Shown here: in pieces, positions 60,482 through 64,000 of the stretch
How positions within the stretch are numbered: the first letter of the stretch is position 1
Layout: the number at the start of each line of letters is the position of its first letter
Assembly: GCF_000764225.1 (NCBI RefSeq)
Contig: NZ_JQED01000056.1
Span: 124,001-188,000, forward strand
DNA from: Colwellia psychrerythraea
GTDB taxonomy: Bacteria; Pseudomonadota; Gammaproteobacteria; Enterobacterales; Alteromonadaceae
DNA length: 64,000 bases
Reading direction: 5' to 3'
The notes under the pieces: model-generated
Databases searched by the model: none
The model's input: only the letters and a program-made list of their open reading frames with translations
Told to the model about the DNA's origin: nothing
Position numbers and translations under genes: made by a program

Positions 60482-60982
60482 ATGAATATCTCAGTAGTAC
60501 AACTCATTAAATTGGGTCAAAAATACCTATCTCTTTGGCCAGACAAACCCGAATTATCTCAGTATTTTGAAGATTATCGAGGTGTGCAAAGTGCGCGATT
60601 TGTTTGCCGATATTTTCCTGCTTTAGCCATGTTTACTTTTATAATGCAGTTATATGTTGCTTCAGGCTATCCCCTTGGACAAGGCTCTATTAGTAATGCA
60701 CTAAACGCGCTACCTCAAGCACTTGTTTATGGGTTGTTCTTAATAAGTATACCTGTCCAAGCCCTAGTTTTTTCAGGGGTTAAAGCTGATAAGTTATTAC
60801 CACCATCTCTAGCCTCTTGGTATCACAGCGGTTTAGAAAAGGTCCAACAGCAAGTCGCTGAGCAAAGTCAGCGTAACAATAACGATAACAACAATACCGC
60901 TATTGCAAAATTAGCGAAATATAAACCTCGGTATATCGATCTTGCTCAGCTTTTACAGTTAACATTCGCTACAACAAAGTAG
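60482..60982 (+). CDS. yfbV: UPF0208 (DUF412) membrane protein YfbV
   Basis: A 166-residue inner-membrane protein with two hydrophobic helices (Tyr-Phe-Pro-Ala-Leu-Ala-Met-Phe-Thr-Phe and Leu-Val-Tyr-Gly-Leu-Phe-Leu-Ile-Ser-Ile-Pro-Val-Gln-Ala). The family parts Leu-Gly-Gln-Lys-Tyr-Leu-Ser-Leu-Trp-Pro and Leu-Leu-Pro-Pro-Ser-Leu-Ala-Ser-Trp-Tyr are present. I chose ATG 60482, where similarity to YfbV begins; an ATG-like start at 60422 adds 20 residues. YfbV has been linked to keeping the Ter macrodomain insulated in E. coli. It is divergent from ackA. Confidence 0.85.
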   Translation: MNISVVQLIKLGQKYLSLWPDKPELSQYFEDYRGVQSARFVCRYFPALAMFTFIMQLYVASGYPLGQGSISNALNALPQALVYGLFLISIPVQALVFSGVKADKLLPPSLASWYHSGLEKVQQQVAEQSQRNNNDNNNTAIAKLAKYKPRYIDLAQLLQLTFATTK

Positions 60983-60984
60983 TT

Positions 60985-61180
60985 AACCTGAGCTCGGCTT
61001 AATAAATTATTCTCTAGCAACTACTTTTACTGACTTCTGCGTTAAATTCACTTGCAATAGACTCGCTATTGACGCGTCAATTTGCTTTGAATTAAGCAAA
61101 ACTATCTAGCCAGAGATACATTGAAATGTTTAATCTATATATTTCAGTAAGTTAAAGGTATCTTAAACCGAGTTCAGGTT
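60985..61180. mobile_element. Small intergenic element with 13-base terminal inverted repeats (MITE-like)
   Basis: The left end is AACCTGAGCTCGG (60985-60997); the right end reversed and complemented is AACCTGAACTCGG (61168-61180), 12 of 13 matching. The 196-base element fills the gap between yfbV and rlmA, two bases after the yfbV stop. It holds CTGCGTT followed by a CAATAG/CTATTG inverted pair near 61060-61075, an arrangement also seen in the element at 32698. It may be a non-autonomous mobile repeat; it could also serve as a convergent terminator region. Confidence 0.58.
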
Positions 61181-61194
61181 AGTTAACCTAAAGC

Positions 61195-62034
61195 TTAATG
61201 TGTCTTTTGATACAAACGTAAAACAAAGTCTGCTTGGCAGTTAAATTGTTTTTGTTGTTTCAATTGCTCAATTACTTCTTCGCTGGCTTTAAAGGCAAAG
61301 GGCGTCATCGCTAACAAGTTTAATACATCATTACTGTCAGTGAAATTCATCGGGTAATTTAGTCGTTGTTCTTCAACTAAGGTTAATTGCTCAATGACTT
61401 GCTTAGTCGTATCATGCTTATTGGCTTGGCGATATATCATCGATTTAAGTTCAAATAAATGATTGTCGGCGGGAGTCACCGTTAAAAAATAGCCATTTTT
61501 TTGCAAAATACGGCTAAATTCATTTTCTAAAATGGGGGCATAGACACTATAAACCCAGCCAAATTGCTCATTGGCGTAAGGTAAATCAGAGAGAGTAGCG
61601 ACGCTAAAAAAGCAATTTTGATAACGTTTTGCCGCAATCTTTATAGTTTCTTTAGCAATATCTACACCGTATACAGTGTTATGCTCAGTTTTATGTTGAT
61701 GAGTGTAAAAACCTTCACCACAACCTGCATCAAAAATGGCTGCTTTTTTATCGCCATATTTTTGGTATAACGCAAGCATACTGTCTACTAAGGGTTGGTA
61801 ATACCCCTTATCTAGAAACGCGCGTCTAGCTTGCACCATTGCTTTGTTATCGCCGGGCTCTTTGGAGTGCTTAAATTGCACTGGCAATAAGTTTACATAG
61901 CCTTGTTTTGCTTGATCAAAGCTATGATTATTATCACAACGGTAAGTCTTTTCTGTGAGCATTAAAGCTTGCTGGCAAAGAGGGCAACGGTATTGGGCTA
62001 TTTCTTTAGTAGAGATGTCAGTATGCATTAACAA
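61195..62034 (-). CDS. rlmA: 23S rRNA (guanine-745-N1)-methyltransferase RlmA
   Basis: A 279-residue methyltransferase. The N-terminal zinc-binding part has Tyr-Arg-Cys-Pro-Leu-Cys and Tyr-Arg-Cys-Asp-Asn-Asn-His-Ser-Phe-Asp (Cys-x2-Cys and Cys-x3-His), then Gly-Tyr-Val-Asn-Leu-Leu-Pro-Val; the SAM motif is Ile-Phe-Asp-Ala-Gly-Cys-Gly-Glu-Gly. This layout is specific to RlmA(I). It begins 6 bases after the xthA stop, so the two are probably co-transcribed. Confidence 0.92.
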   Translation of the reverse strand: MLMHTDISTKEIAQYRCPLCQQALMLTEKTYRCDNNHSFDQAKQGYVNLLPVQFKHSKEPGDNKAMVQARRAFLDKGYYQPLVDSMLALYQKYGDKKAAIFDAGCGEGFYTHQHKTEHNTVYGVDIAKETIKIAAKRYQNCFFSVATLSDLPYANEQFGWVYSVYAPILENEFSRILQKNGYFLTVTPADNHLFELKSMIYRQANKHDTTKQVIEQLTLVEEQRLNYPMNFTDSNDVLNLLAMTPFAFKASEEVIEQLKQQKQFNCQADFVLRLYQKTH

Positions 62035-62040
62035 TAAACC

Positions 62041-62847
62041 TTATGAAAATGTTGACCAAATAGGCGCATGATCTGAAGGCTTTTCAATACCACGTAATTC
62101 GTAATCTATATCAGCTTCAATGCATTGCTCGGCCATATTTTTGGTTGCTAATACCACATCAATACGAAGACCACGATTGTCATCAAAACCACGCGATCGA
62201 TAATCAAACCAAGAGTAACGCTCAGTAGTATCGGGATGTAATTGACGGAAAGTATCAACAAAGCCCCAATCCATTAACCTTGTTAACCATTCTCTTTCTT
62301 CAGGTTGGAAAGAACATTTACCGCTTTTTAACCAACGTTTACGGTTGACTTCGCCAATACCTATATCAAGATCAAGTGGTGAAATATTGATATCACCCAT
62401 CACTACAACATTTTCGTCTTTCACATGATTGTCATTAAGGTAAGTCATTAAATCTTTATAGAATTTTCTTTTATAAGGATACTTTGTTTCGTGGCTAATA
62501 TTTTCGCCTTGTGGAAAATAGCCATTTAATACGGTTACTTGCTCACCTTTGTCATCGGTTGTTGTCACCATAATCATTCGACGTTGAGCTTCATCATCAT
62601 CGCTAGGAAACCCACGTTGTACTGACTGAGCTTCTTTTTTACATAACATAGCAACGCCATAATGGGCTTTTTGACCATGAAAATAGACATGGTAACCCAT
62701 AGCTTCAACCGCCTCTTGTGGGAAAGCTTCATCATGTACTTTAATTTCTTGTAAGCCAATAATATCAGGTTGATGCTTATCGATAATCGCTTGCAGTTGG
62801 TGAAGACGAGCTCGAAGGCCGTTAATATTAAAAGAGATAATTTTCAT
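62041..62847 (-). CDS. xthA: Exodeoxyribonuclease III
   Basis: A 268-residue AP endonuclease (E. coli 268) for base-excision repair. The catalytic set is visible: Ser-Phe-Asn-Ile-Asn-Gly-Leu-Arg-Ala-Arg, Gly-Leu-Gln-Glu-Ile-Lys-Val (metal Glu), Asn-Gly-Tyr-Phe-Pro-Gln-Gly, Met-Gly-Asp-Ile-Asn-Ile-Ser-Pro, and C-terminal Ser-Asp-His-Ala-Pro-Ile-Trp. Similarity is full length. It is upstream of rlmA on the same strand. Confidence 0.96.
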   Translation of the reverse strand: MKIISFNINGLRARLHQLQAIIDKHQPDIIGLQEIKVHDEAFPQEAVEAMGYHVYFHGQKAHYGVAMLCKKEAQSVQRGFPSDDDEAQRRMIMVTTTDDKGEQVTVLNGYFPQGENISHETKYPYKRKFYKDLMTYLNDNHVKDENVVVMGDINISPLDLDIGIGEVNRKRWLKSGKCSFQPEEREWLTRLMDWGFVDTFRQLHPDTTERYSWFDYRSRGFDDNRGLRIDVVLATKNMAEQCIEADIDYELRGIEKPSDHAPIWSTFS

Positions 62848-63178
62848 AGTATTCCTAAAGGCGTTTAGCTAACAATACTCTTAAGTATTGTTTGGTAATA
62901 TCATTCGCAAAAAGAAGTGTGTACTGTCTTATACGAACAGCTACAAAGTAAGGCAATGATCTTGCGTGTTTATCTTACTTCTCGCAAGTTTTATTTTTCA
63001 CACCCTGTTATAAAATGTAATTTATTCGTAACAACTGGTAGAGCCTATTGTTTAACCGTAATAACTTGTTTAAGCTAACCCTAAATGAGTAGCACACTAT
63101 TGAAAACTGTTAATACAGTTATTAAAACAGTTATTTATCAATTTACATTAAGAACACGTAATAAATAAGGAAATGAAC
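62848..63178. other. Divergent intergenic region between xthA and the response regulator
   Basis: About 330 AT-rich bases with no ORF or strong hairpin. It must hold both promoters; none is near consensus. Confidence 0.35.
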
Positions 63179-63895
63179 ATGCCAGATAGTAACTCAAGCG
63201 TAAAAAAAATATTATTGGTTGAAGATGACCGTCAACTGTCCGATTTAGTCACTGATTTTTTAACAAGTGAAGGCTTTCATGTTAAACAAGAGTTTCGTGG
63301 TGACACAGTTGCCAAACGAGTGAAGCTATTTTCTCCAGACCTTATTATTTTAGATGTCATGTTGCCCGGTAAAGATGGTTTTGGTGTTTGTCGTGATTTA
63401 CGTCCAGATTTTAATGGCCCAGTCTTAATGTTAACCGCCAAAGGCACTGATTTTGATCAAGTACTTGGTTTAGAAATTGGTGCTGATGATTATGTGATTA
63501 AACCTGTAGAGCCTCGTGTTTTACTCGCACGAGTCAATGCTTTGTTGCGCCGTGGAGAATTGCCAAATCAGAGTGAAGAAAAAGGTGAGATCACCTGTGG
63601 TAGCTTATATATTAATAAAGCGTCTCGTAAAGTGACTTTACAAAATGAAAATGTTGACTTAACTAGCCAAGAATTTGATTTATTATGGTTACTAGCAGGT
63701 AAGTCGGGTGAAGTGCAAAATCGAGATTATATTTATAAAGCGGTAATTGGTCGTGAATATGATGGGTTAGACAGAAGTGTTGATGTGCGAATTTCTCGTT
63801 TACGTAAAAAACTACATGATAGTACTGATACGCCATTTAGAATCAAAACAATTTGGGGTCAAGGTTACTTATTTGTTCCTGATGCTTGGAACTAG
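63179..63895 (+). CDS. OmpR-family response regulator, RstA-like
   Basis: A 238-residue two-component regulator. The receiver domain shows Leu-Leu-Val-Glu-Asp-Asp (acidic pair), phosphoacceptor Asp in Leu-Ile-Ile-Leu-Asp-Val-Met-Leu-Pro-Gly, Leu-Thr-Ala-Lys, and Asp-Asp-Tyr-Val-Ile-Lys-Pro-Val-Glu-Pro-Arg-Val-Leu-Leu-Ala-Arg, the last being characteristic of RstA. A winged helix follows (Leu-Thr-Ser-Gln-Glu-Phe-Asp-Leu-Leu-Trp; Val-Asp-Val-Arg-Ile-Ser-Arg-Leu-Arg-Lys-Lys). The ATG at 63179 is preferred because AAGGA lies 7 bases before it; ATG 63173 is only one base from it. A terminator follows, so the partner kinase is not directly co-transcribed in the visible sequence. Confidence 0.87.
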   Translation: MPDSNSSVKKILLVEDDRQLSDLVTDFLTSEGFHVKQEFRGDTVAKRVKLFSPDLIILDVMLPGKDGFGVCRDLRPDFNGPVLMLTAKGTDFDQVLGLEIGADDYVIKPVEPRVLLARVNALLRRGELPNQSEEKGEITCGSLYINKASRKVTLQNENVDLTSQEFDLLWLLAGKSGEVQNRDYIYKAVIGREYDGLDRSVDVRISRLRKKLHDSTDTPFRIKTIWGQGYLFVPDAWN

Positions 63896-63937
63896 TTTTC
63901 GAGCATTATATTACTGCGAAGATATACAGAATATATT

Positions 63938-63981
63938 AAGGCTTTGTTTCCCCATACGGTCGGAATAACAAAGCCTTTTTC
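63938..63981 (+). terminator. Intrinsic terminator after the response regulator
   Basis: AAGGCTTTGTT (63938-63948) pairs with AACAAAGCCTT (63967-63977), loop 18 bases, then TTT. It is 42 bases after the regulator stop. Confidence 0.8.
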
Positions 63982-64000
63982 TTAAGCTCATTTATACTAC

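Noticed and set aside
63777..63968. 63-codon ORF across the end of the response regulator
   Set aside because: It runs out of frame through the conserved winged helix and into the terminator hairpin.

Overview
The window is an AT-rich stretch of gammaproteobacterial chromosome. Its housekeeping proteins resemble their Escherichia coli counterparts closely: YbiT, GltX, AlaA, YgiQ, BCP, RlmJ and Hda can be matched almost end to end. Lipoprotein-rich, marine-type accessory genes lie between conserved E. coli-like neighbourhoods (alaA-yfbR, tRNA-Val beside gltX, yfbV-ackA-pta, yffB-dapE, bcp-gcvR, purMN-hda-yfgD-bepA-perM). Base composition, the intergenic repeat elements and the gene set point to Alteromonadales, most likely Colwelliaceae (Colwellia-like). 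This assignment is inference; there is no rRNA gene here to settle it.

Layout. 0-10.5 kb: a 5'-truncated lytic transglycosylase with binding domains, an outer-membrane protein, the acetolactate synthase pair ilvI-ilvH behind a Val/Leu/Ile-rich leader peptide and attenuator, a DUF4136 lipoprotein, alaA-yfbR and proS. 10.5-16.8 kb: a GNAT acetyltransferase, an S4 RNA-binding protein, and a three-gene envelope operon (large exported repeat protein, DUF3313 lipoprotein, Omp85-type barrel). 16.9-20.6 kb: five identical tRNA-Val genes on a 112-bp tandem repeat behind a consensus promoter, then gltX and a DEAD-box helicase.

20.8-27.8 kb is the most unusual region. It holds a winged-helix regulator with a degenerate receiver, a 710-residue exported protein built of Asp-Asn-Ser repeats, two small exported proteins sharing a Leu-x-x-Thr-Arg-Gly motif, an exported C39-type cysteine protease, and on the opposite strand an outer-membrane barrel with an N-terminal coiled coil. 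These parts match the Pseudomonas functional amyloid (Fap) export system: FapC/FapB-like fibre protein, FapD-like protease and FapF-like secretion pore. The fibre protein has an unusual repeat chemistry and the gene order is rearranged. I infer an extracellular fibre or matrix system here.

28-42 kb: an FMN-binding glutamate-synthase-family protein, rlmJ, ybiT, ygiQ, a DUF885 lipoprotein, an SOS-type sulA with a clear LexA box, a DUF3108 protein, and purM-purN. 42-53.6 kb: the DUF2066-hda pair, a large HELAH-containing lipoprotein, DUF2069, an ArsC-like protein, bepA, a TusA-like protein, perM, bcp, gcvR and bamC (with no dapA between gcvR and bamC). 53.7-64 kb: a DUF2897-like protein, an M15 peptidase, yffB-dapE, ackA-pta, yfbV, rlmA, xthA and an RstA-like response regulator that is followed by a terminator.

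Two intergenic elements with terminal inverted repeats (about 32.7 kb and 61.0 kb) look like small non-autonomous repeats. No transposase, integrase, prophage or CRISPR array was seen. No database or folding program was available, so family calls rest on recognised motifs and remembered homologues.
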